64,000 nt of DNA from Coliplasma sp045538555 (GTDB lineage Bacteria > Bacillota > Clostridia > Oscillospirales > CAG-382), in NCBI GenBank assembly GCA_045538555.1, contig JAZSRP010000021.1, positions 1 through 64,000 on the forward strand, in the 5' to 3' direction. Shown here piece after piece: positions 7,852-16,800 of this stretch. Positions within the stretch are counted from its first letter, which is position 1, and each line of letters starts with the position of its first letter. The notes under the pieces are model-generated. The model worked only from the letters and a program-made list of their open reading frames with translations. It ran no database searches and was not told the DNA's origin. A program made the position numbers and the translations under genes.

Positions 7852-8691
7852 TCAGCAGCGAATGAGCTCGTATGCAATTGCGGCAATTCCCGCAATCACG
7901 CAGTAAACGGCAAAAACGGTAAAACTTTTATTCTTTGTCAGGTATTGCAAAAGCTTGATGGCAAAAAATCCCACGACGGCAGCCGTGACCGCACCTGCCA
8001 GCAGGGGAATCAACATATCGGTGCCGATGCCTTCCTCAAGCATATCGGGTACCTCTGTCACACACGCACCAAGGATGGCGGGAATCGACATAAGAAACGA
8101 AAATCTGACCGCCTCCTCACGGGAAAATCCGAGAAAACGGGAGCCGGTGATGGTAGATCCTGATCTTGATATGCCGGGAAGAATGCCAAAAACTGCCTGT
8201 ACGATACCTACTCCCAGCGGACGGAGGAACCCGCCCTGCTCCACGGTGACGCTGCCCTTTGAAAGACGGTCGCTCACCACCAGCATCAAGCCGTTGATGA
8301 TCAGCAAACCACCAATGACGATGCTGAATCCATTCAGCTTTTCCACATAGAAGTCAAGTCCAAAGAGCTTTATGGGAATGAGGGGGAGCGTGGCGACGCA
8401 GAGCATGAGAAAGAGCTTCTCACCGGAATCCAGCCCTTGCTTGATCCTGCCGGTAAAGAGCTTTGACATCAGCGAGAAAAAGCTCTTGAAAAGCAAGACG
8501 ACGTCGCGTCTGTATACCACGCACACCGAAAAAAGGGTGGCGGCGTGAAGCACGATGTTGAAAGCAAAGCTGTTGGGTGCCTCGTTTCCAAAAAAGTTTT
8601 GTGCCAGCGCAAGGTGGCCTGAGCTGGAGACGGGCAAAAATTCGGCTATTCCCTGAATAATTCCGTAAATAATGGATTGGATAACGGTCAT
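7852..8691 (-). CDS. uppP: Undecaprenyl-diphosphatase UppP (BacA)
   Basis: 279 residues, polytopic membrane protein. It removes a phosphate from undecaprenyl diphosphate to recycle the lipid carrier for cell-wall synthesis and confers bacitracin tolerance when abundant. The diagnostic motifs are present: GIAEFLPVSSSGH near the N-terminus (catalytic Glu, Ser and His region) and PGISRSGSTI near residue 170. The ATG at 8691 follows a GGGAGAAAGAG ribosome-binding site; the in-frame TTG six bases upstream is less likely. It is first in the uppP-ftsK-lipoprotein operon. Confidence 0.95.
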   Translation of the reverse strand: MTVIQSIIYGIIQGIAEFLPVSSSGHLALAQNFFGNEAPNSFAFNIVLHAATLFSVCVVYRRDVVLLFKSFFSLMSKLFTGRIKQGLDSGEKLFLMLCVATLPLIPIKLFGLDFYVEKLNGFSIVIGGLLIINGLMLVVSDRLSKGSVTVEQGGFLRPLGVGIVQAVFGILPGISRSGSTITGSRFLGFSREEAVRFSFLMSIPAILGACVTEVPDMLEEGIGTDMLIPLLAGAVTAAVVGFFAIKLLQYLTKNKSFTVFAVYCVIAGIAAIAYELIRC

Positions 8692-8747
8692 AAACAAACT
8701 CTTTCTCCCAAAGGGAATTAAAAAAATAAAGGTTTTGCGGTTTTTTT

Positions 8748-8782
8748 ACCGCCGGAGCGGACTGCCCGCTCCGGCGGCGTTT
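8748..8782. terminator. Strong GC hairpin between the solute-binding protein gene and uppP
   Basis: The 12-base arms CCGCCGGAGCGG (from 8749) and the complementary CCGCTCCGGCGG (to ~8776) form a very stable stem. The T run that would make it a terminator follows only on the plus strand (CGTTTTTG). On the minus strand, where both flanking genes lie, an A run follows the stem. It may limit or process read-through rather than act as a classical terminator for these genes. Confidence 0.5.
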
Positions 8783-8826
8783 TTGAAAAAACAGGGTGAA
8801 ATAAGATATGTAAAAGTATATTCTGT

Positions 8827-10296
8827 TTATTCGCCCATGGCGATCATATCTTCAATTGCCTCAAGGGTGTCCTCAAGAGCGGTCTGTGCCGTCTCGTCCA
8901 TGGTGTCAAATCTGGAAACGATGGTGGAACCGTCCATGCTCATGTACTGCTCAAGGATACCGCCCCAGTTGTAGCTGGCGCCCAGATCAAAGGAACGGGA
9001 TGCAAAGATGAGATCAAGCATCTCGCCGCTCTCCTCGTCGTGGGTGTCGCGGTATTTCAGCTGAACGTCGTAATAAGCGGGAGTGACCAGCTCTTTGGAT
9101 TTCTGGGAGAGGGCGGAAACGATGATGCCGATATCCTCGGGGTTCTTAACGCCTACGGGAATGCACATTACGGACATGTTGTCAACAGAAACGGTGTGTC
9201 TGTATCCGTCCATGGTGGAAGTGAATTTGGGAATGGGAAGAATACCAAATTCGTTTTTCATCACGCGGAAGGAGGCAACGTTGATGAGTCCGCACATGTA
9301 GAACAGCTCTCTGCCCTCAATAAATGCCTTGTGAACGGTTGCTTCCCAAACGTTGGAATAACCCTTGTTGGTGTAGGGAGCGTGGTTTGCAACCATCACG
9401 GTGTCTGTTTCGTTGTAGAAATCAAGGATCTTTGTGAGAGCGGAGACGGTTGCCTCGGGCTCGTCAACAATGGTAAGATAAGGAGTGTCAAACTCATCCT
9501 TTTGAGCGATCTTGTGGCCTGCGGAGACAACGTGTACGTAGATGTTGTAGGTCTCGGTGCCAAATGCCCAGGTGTCAAACTCGTCCAGCACGTCGTTGCC
9601 GTCGGTGTTTTTGGTGATACCGTTGCGGCAGATCTCCGTGAACTTGTCAAAGGTCCACTCCTCGTCTCTTGCCAGCTGGTAAAAATCCTCTTCGATTCCC
9701 AGGGAGGTCTTGAGATCCTTGTTGAACAGCATGCACCATGTGCCCTGGTTGTCATAGGTATTGATGTCACCGCAGACAAAGTAATTCTTTTCCATGATGG
9801 AAAGGTCGGAAACAGAGTTTTGATCCCACCAGGGAGCTGAAAGGTCGATGGTACTGATCATGCCCAGATCCATCAGTGCGCCCTCTGCAACCAGAGGAGA
9901 AAGCGCTCTGATGCTGTCAAACACAAAGTCATATTCCTGTGTGCCGGACGAAACTTGGTTTCTGATAGTGGTCAAGCTTCCGACGGTGCTGTCCATAACG
10001 CCCTCGATGGTGCAGTTATAGTCTGCCTCGATCTTGTCTACTACCAACTTTTTTGCCTCGTCAACGGAGTCGGGGTTTTCTTCATCATAGAGAACCTCGC
10101 CGCTGAATCCGAGGATGGAATTGGTGCCTGCGCCAAAGTCGTGGCAGAAGATGTTGAAAACTCTTCCGCCCATGTCTTTGACCACAACTGCGTTGGTGCT
10201 CTCTGCTGTGGAGGAGGTGTCCTCTTTTTCGGAGCATGAGAACGTCATAGGCAGAATCAAAAGCAGTGCGAGAAGGATGACAAAAAGCTTTTTCAT
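8827..10296 (-). CDS. Extracellular solute-binding lipoprotein (ABC importer type, family 1)
   Basis: 489 residues. The lipoprotein signal is MKKLFVILLALLLILPMTFSC with cysteine in the lipobox. The body has the periplasmic-binding fold of large sugar-binding proteins, with features such as LMDLGMISTIDLSAPWWDQN, VCGDINTYDNQGTWCMLFNKDL, FGILPIPKF and VDNMSVMCIPVGVKNPEDIG. Similar proteins bind oligosaccharides or complex glycans for ABC importers. No permease or ATPase gene is adjacent, so it may share a transporter encoded elsewhere or act as a sensor input. AAGGAG and a perfect promoter lie upstream. The substrate cannot be read from sequence. Confidence 0.85.
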   Translation of the reverse strand: MKKLFVILLALLLILPMTFSCSEKEDTSSTAESTNAVVVKDMGGRVFNIFCHDFGAGTNSILGFSGEVLYDEENPDSVDEAKKLVVDKIEADYNCTIEGVMDSTVGSLTTIRNQVSSGTQEYDFVFDSIRALSPLVAEGALMDLGMISTIDLSAPWWDQNSVSDLSIMEKNYFVCGDINTYDNQGTWCMLFNKDLKTSLGIEEDFYQLARDEEWTFDKFTEICRNGITKNTDGNDVLDEFDTWAFGTETYNIYVHVVSAGHKIAQKDEFDTPYLTIVDEPEATVSALTKILDFYNETDTVMVANHAPYTNKGYSNVWEATVHKAFIEGRELFYMCGLINVASFRVMKNEFGILPIPKFTSTMDGYRHTVSVDNMSVMCIPVGVKNPEDIGIIVSALSQKSKELVTPAYYDVQLKYRDTHDEESGEMLDLIFASRSFDLGASYNWGGILEQYMSMDGSTIVSRFDTMDETAQTALEDTLEAIEDMIAMGE

Positions 10297-10352
10297 GGTT
10301 AACTCCTTTTGTTTTTTTGGATCGTTGCTGTCTTTATATATTTTTACATATC

Positions 10353-10381
10353 ATTATACATCACAACTCATCTGTTGTCAA
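10353..10381 (-). promoter_or_regulatory. Consensus sigma-A promoter for the solute-binding protein
   Basis: On the minus strand: TTGACA (10381-10376), 17-base spacer, TATAAT (10358-10353). Both boxes match consensus. Confidence 0.85.
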
Positions 10382-10412
10382 TAACCGTTGGAGCGTTCAT
10401 GAAACGGGGTGA

Positions 10413-10441
10413 TTGACAAAGGGGAACGTTTGGTGTATAAT
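10413..10441 (+). promoter_or_regulatory. Consensus sigma-A promoter for the LCP-like gene and metY
   Basis: TTGACA (10413-10418), 17-base spacer, TATAAT (10436-10441). It is divergent from the promoter at 10353-10381, only 31 bases away. The transcript has a ~100-base leader before the TTG start at 10549. The leader contains GGAAGCCC...GGGTTTCC, a possible hairpin. Confidence 0.85.
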
Positions 10442-10548
10442 CCGTTTGTTATAGCAACGGTATGAAGCTTTTGACAGCTTTTCTGTATGGAAGCCCTGCC
10501 GCTTACCGGGCGGGTTTCCGTCAACAACATACAAAAGGAGATGTAGCT

Positions 10549-11508
10549 TTGTCTTCTGCATTCAAGAATTTTTTCATAACGTTTATGGTCTGCCTGCTGG
10601 TTTTTGGCTTTGTGGGCTTCAAGTTTGTGTATCCTCTCCTCACGGATGTTCTCAGCGTTGACGGAGGTGAGGAGTCCTCTGACGTTTCCGGTTCACTGTC
10701 GGATGCGGGGGACGTTTCGGATACTTCCGAAAGCGACACCTCCGGTCCCGTTGACAGTGTTTTTGATCCCGACGGCGACGTTTTTACCTGTGTTATCACC
10801 TGCGAGGACAACAGCGGGCGGGTGCTGGCATCCGCTTTTGTGGATTCCAACGCCATGACAAAAAGATTTGTGTACTGCCGTATTCCCGTCAATACCTCGG
10901 TGTACAATCAGGCGGGAGTTCTGGTTCCCATTGCCGATATGTTTTCAAAAAACAGCTCCACCGCTGTTCCCGATGCGGCAACTGCCATGACGGGTATCGA
11001 GACGGATTATTATCTGGCGGTCACCCGCAACACGCTCCCCACTCTTGTTTCGTTGATGAGCGGTGCTTATTATGACCTGAACTTTGACATCAAGTACGTG
11101 GATCCCAAGTATCACAACTATGTTCCCGAGGCAGGTGCCGACCTGCCCGAGGATTATTACGTTTTTATTCCTCAGGGCAGAGTGACCCTTGACCAGAGCA
11201 TGCTGTCAAAGCTGCTTGATTACAACCCCAACCTTGACGGCTCAGAGTACAATACCGTGTATCTTTCGATATGCAGGTCGCTTGCGGAGCAATTCTTTTC
11301 CTCCCAGGCACAAAACCTCAAGAGCACCGACAAGCTTGCACGTCTTCTCACCGCCTCCCGCACAAACCTGACGGGGGATGCCGTGAGCAAGCATCTTGAC
11401 ACCATTTTCTCCTGTAACTCATTCCAGCGCAAAACACTTGATTATCCCGTAAACAACTGGTCAAAAGCAGTCAAACTTATCAGAGAGGCAGATGGCAGAT
11501 ATGAGTAA
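10549..11508 (+). CDS. Membrane-anchored LCP-like protein lacking the catalytic arginine motif
   Basis: 319 residues from the TTG at 10549, chosen for the AAAGGAG site 8 bases upstream. One N-terminal membrane helix (FFITFMVCLLVFGFVGFKFVY) is followed by a Ser/Asp-rich linker and an extracellular domain. That domain follows the order of LytR-CpsA-Psr proteins: a strand ending IPVNTSVY where LCP enzymes have IPRDTxV, then MTGIETDYYLAVTRNTLPTLV (LCP: GIxxDYYVxVD), then IPQGRVTLDQSMLSKLLDY (LCP: GxxxLDGxxALxYxR). The Arg-Asp of the active site is replaced by Val-Asn. If the match is right, this is a non-catalytic LCP relative at the cell wall. metY starts 17 bases before its stop. Confidence 0.6.
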   Translation: MSSAFKNFFITFMVCLLVFGFVGFKFVYPLLTDVLSVDGGEESSDVSGSLSDAGDVSDTSESDTSGPVDSVFDPDGDVFTCVITCEDNSGRVLASAFVDSNAMTKRFVYCRIPVNTSVYNQAGVLVPIADMFSKNSSTAVPDAATAMTGIETDYYLAVTRNTLPTLVSLMSGAYYDLNFDIKYVDPKYHNYVPEAGADLPEDYYVFIPQGRVTLDQSMLSKLLDYNPNLDGSEYNTVYLSICRSLAEQFFSSQAQNLKSTDKLARLLTASRTNLTGDAVSKHLDTIFSCNSFQRKTLDYPVNNWSKAVKLIREADGRYE

Positions 11509-12787
11509 AAAACCGGCTACAAAGCTTATACATTCGGGCTACAAGCCCAAAAACGGGGAGCCCCTTGCGCTTCCCATCTATCAATCCACCACGTATTCCT
11601 ACGAGTCACCGACCCAGATCGGCAAGCTTTTTGACCTGACTGCCGACGGACATATGTATTCCCGTATCTCCAATCCCACCGTTGCTTGCGTGGAGCAAAA
11701 GATCGCAGACCTTGAGGGGGGAGTGGCTGCTCTTTGCACCATTTCGGGACAAAGTGCCAGCTTTTTGGCAGTGACAAACATTGCCTCTGCAGGTGACCAC
11801 ATTTTGGCTTCAGCCAAGATCTACGGCGGAACCACAAACCTTTTTGCCGTCACCATCAAGCGTTTTGGGATCGATTGCACGTTTTTTGATGCAGATATGT
11901 CTGACCTTGAGATCGAGTCTCTCATCCGTCCCAACACAAAGCTGATCTTTGGCGAGACGGTGGCAAACCCCGCGCTGACGGTGTTTGATATTGAGAGGAT
12001 AGCCAACGTTGCCCACAAGGCGGGAATCCCTCTCATTGTGGACAACACGTTTGCCACGGGTGTTCTCTGCCGTCCCATTGAGTTTGGCGCAGACCTTGTG
12101 GTGCTCTCCACTACAAAATACATGGAGGGCCATGCCGTACAGCTTGGCGGATGTATCGTCGACAGCGGAAATTTTGATTGGGAAAAGAGCGGAAAATTTC
12201 CGGGACTCTGCACTCCCGACGAGTCCTATCACGGGCTTGTGTATACAAAAGCGTTTGGAAAACAGGCGTTTATCACAAAAGCACGGGTTCAGCTTGTGCG
12301 TGATTTGGGTGTGTATCCCTCTGCTCATGACGCTTTTCTTTTGGATCTGGGAATGCAGACCCTTGACGTGCGTCTCAAGCGCCACTGCGAAAACGCAGTT
12401 GCCGTTGCCGAGTTTTTGGAGCAAAGCGGCTGCGCCGAGTACGTGAACTATCCTGCGCTCAAGTCCAGTCCTTACAGCGTTTTGTGCCAAAAATACCTTC
12501 CCGACGGATGCGGCGGAGTGGTTTCGTTCTGCATCAAGGGGGGCAGGGAAAAGGCAGAAAAATTCATGAACAGTCTGGAGCTGTTTGTCAATGCGGTACA
12601 CGTTGCGGCGGTATATTCCTGCGTGCTTCATCCCGCCAGCTCAACCCACCGCCAGCTCACAGACGAGATGCTTGAGCAGGCGGGCATTGATCCCGGGCTT
12701 ATACGTATCTCCGTGGGTATTGAGGATACGGAGGATATTTTGGACGATATCAAAAATGCTTTGAAAAAAACCTTTTCGGATACTTGA
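11492..12787 (+). CDS. metY: O-acetylhomoserine sulfhydrylase (Cys/Met metabolism PLP enzyme)
   Basis: 431 residues, the long form typical of O-acetylhomoserine aminocarboxypropyltransferase. It makes homocysteine from O-acetylhomoserine and sulfide in methionine synthesis. Visible motifs are THxGYxP-like N-terminus (TKLIHSGYKP), YSRISNPTV, the PLP-contact run CTISGQSA, DNTFAT, and the Schiff-base lysine in STTKYMEGH (Lys209). It overlaps the preceding gene by 17 bases. A second in-frame ATG at 11501 is an alternative start. No S-box or T-box leader is visible because it is read from the upstream promoter. Confidence 0.92.
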   Translation: MADMSKKPATKLIHSGYKPKNGEPLALPIYQSTTYSYESPTQIGKLFDLTADGHMYSRISNPTVACVEQKIADLEGGVAALCTISGQSASFLAVTNIASAGDHILASAKIYGGTTNLFAVTIKRFGIDCTFFDADMSDLEIESLIRPNTKLIFGETVANPALTVFDIERIANVAHKAGIPLIVDNTFATGVLCRPIEFGADLVVLSTTKYMEGHAVQLGGCIVDSGNFDWEKSGKFPGLCTPDESYHGLVYTKAFGKQAFITKARVQLVRDLGVYPSAHDAFLLDLGMQTLDVRLKRHCENAVAVAEFLEQSGCAEYVNYPALKSSPYSVLCQKYLPDGCGGVVSFCIKGGREKAEKFMNSLELFVNAVHVAAVYSCVLHPASSTHRQLTDEMLEQAGIDPGLIRISVGIEDTEDILDDIKNALKKTFSDT

Positions 12788-12812
12788 ATTTTGTGAATTG
12801 ATGTGATATTAT
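12784..12812 (+). promoter_or_regulatory. Promoter of the ferredoxin gene
   Basis: TTGAAT (12784-12789), 17-base spacer, TATTAT (12807-12812). It overlaps the end of metY. GGAGGTG and ATG 12842 follow. Confidence 0.7.
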
Positions 12813-12841
12813 AAAACAAACACTAACGGAGGTGCTTTGAT

Positions 12842-13015
12842 ATGGCATATTCTATTTCTAAAGATCTTTGCATCGGATGCGGTACCTGTGAGGCCGAGTG
12901 CCCCGTAAATGCAATCACCGTTGCTGATGACGGCAAGTATTGCATTGACGCTGACAACTGCATCGAGTGCGGCGCATGTGCCGGCGTTTGCCCGGTTGAC
13001 GCTCCTCAGGCGTAA
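12842..13015 (+). CDS. 2[4Fe-4S] ferredoxin, 57 residues
   Basis: A clostridial-type ferredoxin. It starts MAYSISKDLCIGCGTCEAEC and has two CxxCxxCxxxCP motifs: CIGCGTCEAECP and CIECGACAGVCP. Each binds one [4Fe-4S] cluster, and together they carry two low-potential electrons in the cytoplasm. GGAGGTG precedes the ATG and a good promoter lies in front. It is the natural electron donor or acceptor for the Rnf complex encoded 8 kb downstream, although that link is inferred from pathway knowledge and not from an operon. Confidence 0.97.
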   Translation: MAYSISKDLCIGCGTCEAECPVNAITVADDGKYCIDADNCIECGACAGVCPVDAPQA

Positions 13016-13029
13016 AGACCGATCGAGAG

Positions 13030-13060
13030 TGCGTTCACGGTTTTTCCGTGAACGCATTTG
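13030..13060 (+). terminator. Terminator after the ferredoxin gene
   Basis: TGCGTTCACGG (13030-13040) pairs with CCGTGAACGCA (13046-13056) around a TTTTT loop, followed by TTTG. A second small hairpin, ATCGGTT/AACCGAT (13089-13108) followed by ATTTTTT, may back it up. Confidence 0.6.
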
Positions 13061-13131
13061 TCGTAAATGGAGATTTTTTTCATGAAATATCGGTTTTTTG
13101 CAACCGATGGATTTTTTGAAAGGTGTATGTT

Positions 13132-13887
13132 ATGGCAGATGGCACCGTCACCACAAAAATCAATGCGGGGATTGTGCTGACCGAGCTCGTGGGCGGCATT
13201 CGGTTTGGTACGGATGCTCTGCTTTTGGCGGATTTTTCACACAACGGCACAAAAAAAGGCACGGTGGCGGATCTCGGAACCGGATCCGGCGTGATTCCGC
13301 TCCTTTTGCTGGGAGGCGGAAGCAGGGCCCGGTTTGTGGGTGTTGAGATCAGCAAAAAGTATGCGGACATTGCGTCGTACAATGCGGAGTCAAACGGTTT
13401 TTCCAACAGGTTTTTTGTGGTTTGTGCCGACGTGTCTGAGGTTGGGAGCTATTGCCAAAAGGGAACCGTTGATGCAATCGTCACCAACCCCCCTTATATG
13501 AAAGCTGACTGCGGAAAAACAAATCTTGACAGCGACCTGTCCCGTGCCCGGCGGGAGGACACAGGCGGAATTGATTCCTTTTGCAGATCGGCGGGTGCCG
13601 CTTTGAAGAGCGGCGGAAGATTCTACGTCGTTTACCGTCCGGACAGAACGGCGCAGCTGATATGCGCTATGCGTGATGCGGGTATTGAGCCAAAGCGCCT
13701 GCGGACGGTGGCCGCCTCAAGCGGAATGAGACCCTCGCTGATACTCTGTGAGGGTAAAAAGGACGCTTCCGAGGGTATGATTTTTGAAAAAGAGCTTGTC
13801 ATCTATTCCGATTCCTCCCACAAGGAATTTTCGGAGGAGATGAAACAGATATATTCACGTTTTTCTGAGGATAACAGAGCAAAATGA
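13132..13887 (+). CDS. TrmN6/YfiC-type adenine-N6 methyltransferase
   Basis: 251 residues. Rossmann SAM-binding motif I is DLGTGSGVIPLLLL (~residues 48-61). The catalytic NPPYM motif near residue 120 marks an amino-methyltransferase of the class that makes m6A37 in tRNA1(Val) (YfiC/TrmN6), typically ~240 residues in Firmicutes. It also has VVYRPDRTAQLICAMRDAGIEPKRLR, the C-terminal part seen in this family. The ATG at 13132 is preferred over the GTG at 13123 because AAAGGTG is 6 bases upstream. The stop overlaps the start of the subtilisin gene (ATGA), so both are coupled. Confidence 0.85.
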   Translation: MADGTVTTKINAGIVLTELVGGIRFGTDALLLADFSHNGTKKGTVADLGTGSGVIPLLLLGGGSRARFVGVEISKKYADIASYNAESNGFSNRFFVVCADVSEVGSYCQKGTVDAIVTNPPYMKADCGKTNLDSDLSRARREDTGGIDSFCRSAGAALKSGGRFYVVYRPDRTAQLICAMRDAGIEPKRLRTVAASSGMRPSLILCEGKKDASEGMIFEKELVIYSDSSHKEFSEEMKQIYSRFSEDNRAK

Positions 13888-16800
13888 CAAAAAGGATTCT
13901 CTCTCTATTGCTCACAGCATTTTTTGTCCTCCCGTGCGCTTTTGTGCTCTGGGAGAGCATTGCTGTGCCCGTTGACCCTTATGCGGACGCCGACAAGGCA
14001 CGCTATGAGGCAATCACGGAGGCAAAGGGAGAGTTTTTGTTTGGTTCAAAATCCGATTTGGAAGATGCCAAAAAGACATGTGATGGCGATAAATATATCA
14101 TAAAATTCCTTGATTCCGTATCAAAAGAAGAAATCAGCCATGTACTTTTGTCTTATTCTCACACCCTGCTTGCCCACAGTGATCACCGCCTGTTTTCCGT
14201 GACGGTGAGCGATATTGACGATTTTTTGAAAAAATACGGTGAGCTGGTGGACTATTGGGAGGCGGACAGAGTATTGGAGGTTGCCGCCCTTTACAACGAT
14301 CCCGTAGCGTATGACAAAAACGGGCTGATGGAGCTTGAGAGTGCGCTGGGGATCACTGCAGGAAGCAAAAAAACCGTGGTTGCGGTGCTGGATACGGGAG
14401 TATTTCGTCAGCACGAGGAATTTTTTGGTGCTTCGATCCTGGCGGGCTACGATGCCGTAAACGGCACTGCCGGTGTTGATACCGACAGCACGGGACACGG
14501 AACCGCTGTTATCGGAATCATTGCCGCCGCAGCAAACAACGGACTGGGTGCGGCAGGTGCCGCCAACGGCGTGACGGTGATGCCCGTAAAGGTGGCATCA
14601 AACCGTACTGCCATATATTCTTCCCATCTTGTGGCGGGTATCAGATTTGCAGCAGATTCGGGAGCGGACGTAATAAACATGTCCGTTGGCGGATACTCCT
14701 CCTCGTTTGCAGAACAGGAGGCGGTGAGCTATGCTTTGGAGATGGGATGTATTCTCATTGCCGCAGCCGGCAACGAGGGAAACCGCTTCAACGCAGGAGA
14801 AAAATGCTATCCCGCATCCTATGAGGGCGTTATTTCCGTGGGCTCTGTTGATGATTTTGGAAACCACAGCGATTTTTCACAGTTTAACGATATGGTGGAC
14901 GTGTGCGCCCCCGGCGAAAAAATACATATTCCTCTTTGGGAGGACGGAAAATCACTCTATACAGTGGATTCCGGAACCAGTTATTCCTGTGCATTTGTCA
15001 GCGCAATTGCGGCTCTTGCCGTATCCCACATCGATCAAGGGGTTCGGTTGGGGTGCGATGAATTTGAGGCACTCATTGCTTCTGTGTGCGGAAGCACACG
15101 AGACGACAGGTTGGGCCATGGCGTCATCAATGCAAAAAAGATTTTGGAAAAAACCAACTACCCCATCATCACGGGTGTGTATGACGGTTTGCTATACACG
15201 GACAAGGTCACCGTTGGGTTCAACCGAGGAGTTGCCGTTCTTGACGGCGAAACGGTGTCTGACGGCGAGGTGGTAATAACCAGCGGAACTCACACTCTCA
15301 TTGTTGCGGACGGAGACCGTGTTTCATCGCTGATGTTCAGGCTGGATTATGATCCGCTTTCTTTTGATTTTCAACAATATACGGGGTTTGCAAGATTTGT
15401 TTTTGAACGTGGCACTGCCACCCTTGACGGATATCCTTATTTCTCCGGTGATCGCATAACTGCCCACGGAAGCCACGTTTTTCGGCTGGAATACGGCACC
15501 GAGGTGTTGACAAAGGAATTTTTTGCATCCACTGCCGTTCCGTCTGTTTTTGGAGTGGAAAACGGCAGGGTCTATGACCGTCCTGTTCATCTCAGGATAG
15601 TCGGAAACGGAAGCGCTCTGCTTGACGGAGAAGATGCGGGCAACGATATTGTTGTGACAGAAAACGGGATTCACACCCTCATCGTCAGATCCGGCTGGGG
15701 CGGAAAAACCTCCACTGTGGAGTTTGAGGTGCGGTGCAATGAAATTTTGATCACCGACACCGATTATGAGCACGGAGCGGGATACGTTGACGAGGAAAAC
15801 GGGTTTTTGATCAGATACGGCGACACGCTGGTGGGCGCAAGGATATACGATCTGGCCGAGATTTCGGAATACAGCCACGTGCTTATGGTAGGCACGGTGA
15901 CCGGCCATGGTGCGGTTGGCGGAGAGCTGCTGCTTTTTGGTGACCAAAGCATCACGGTTTTGGACCCCCTGCTGGTAAAAGACGGTGATCATTGCATAAA
16001 AAGAACGGTCACGGTTCCCAATGCCCATTCCTTTGCTGTGTGCGGTGATGCTGTTTACTGCGTTTTGGAAAACGGAATATATACAGTGGACACAGTGACG
16101 GGAGAGACCTTGTTGACGATGCCGCTTTCCGCAGAATGTATTTATTTGCGTGCCTATGAAGGCAGGTTGGCGGCTTTTTGCCAGGATCATAGCGGCAGAG
16201 TGATGGTGATTGATCCTGCGGCAGGTGAAATTTTGACGGAAATTACCGTTTTTGGCGAAATTGACGGAAAGCCTGTTTTGTTTGAGGGCGGATACGTTGC
16301 AGTAGGCAACTGCATCTACGATGCCTTGACGGGAGAGCTGAGAAAAGAATTTTTGTCAAAAACGGCAGTTGCCGTAAAAGATGGATTTTTTGTTACCGAT
16401 GATGCAGTCATGGACCTGTCAACGGGAGAGGTTTGCGGGGTTTTGCCCTTTGAGATCTCGTATATCTGCGACGGAAGCACCCGCAGATACGTCATCGGAC
16501 AGTATGGAAAAATGGCAGTGTGTCCAAAGGAAGAAAAAATGCTTTCCTTTGCCGCCGCACCCTTGACGGAGTGTATGTTTTCGCCCTTGGAGAGCTATGG
16601 CAGCTACCGAAAAAACGGGTTTTATGATCCTGCCCGCAAGCCTATATCGCTTTGCACCAAAAACGGGCTGATATACGGCATTTTTGAGGGCGAAACCGCT
16701 TTGTATGTTTTTGACTCGGGCCTTGAGATTCAAAACCGTGTTCCCCTTGATTTTGTTCCCAACGGGCTCACGGTGACAGAGGATTTTGTATGTGTTTCGT

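Noticed and set aside
7450..8163. 237-residue plus-strand open frame across ftsK and uppP
   Set aside because: It spans the junction of two well-supported opposite genes and has no motifs.
11440..11520. Possible SAM or T-box leader for metY
   Set aside because: metY starts inside the preceding gene, so no leader exists at its start. The ~100-base leader at 10442-10548 has no T-box or S-box core that I can see.
15324..16190. 288-residue minus-strand open frame inside the subtilisin gene
   Set aside because: It lies fully antisense to a gene with clear domains, has no ribosome-binding site, and its translation has no family features. GC-rich codon positions make long antisense frames here.
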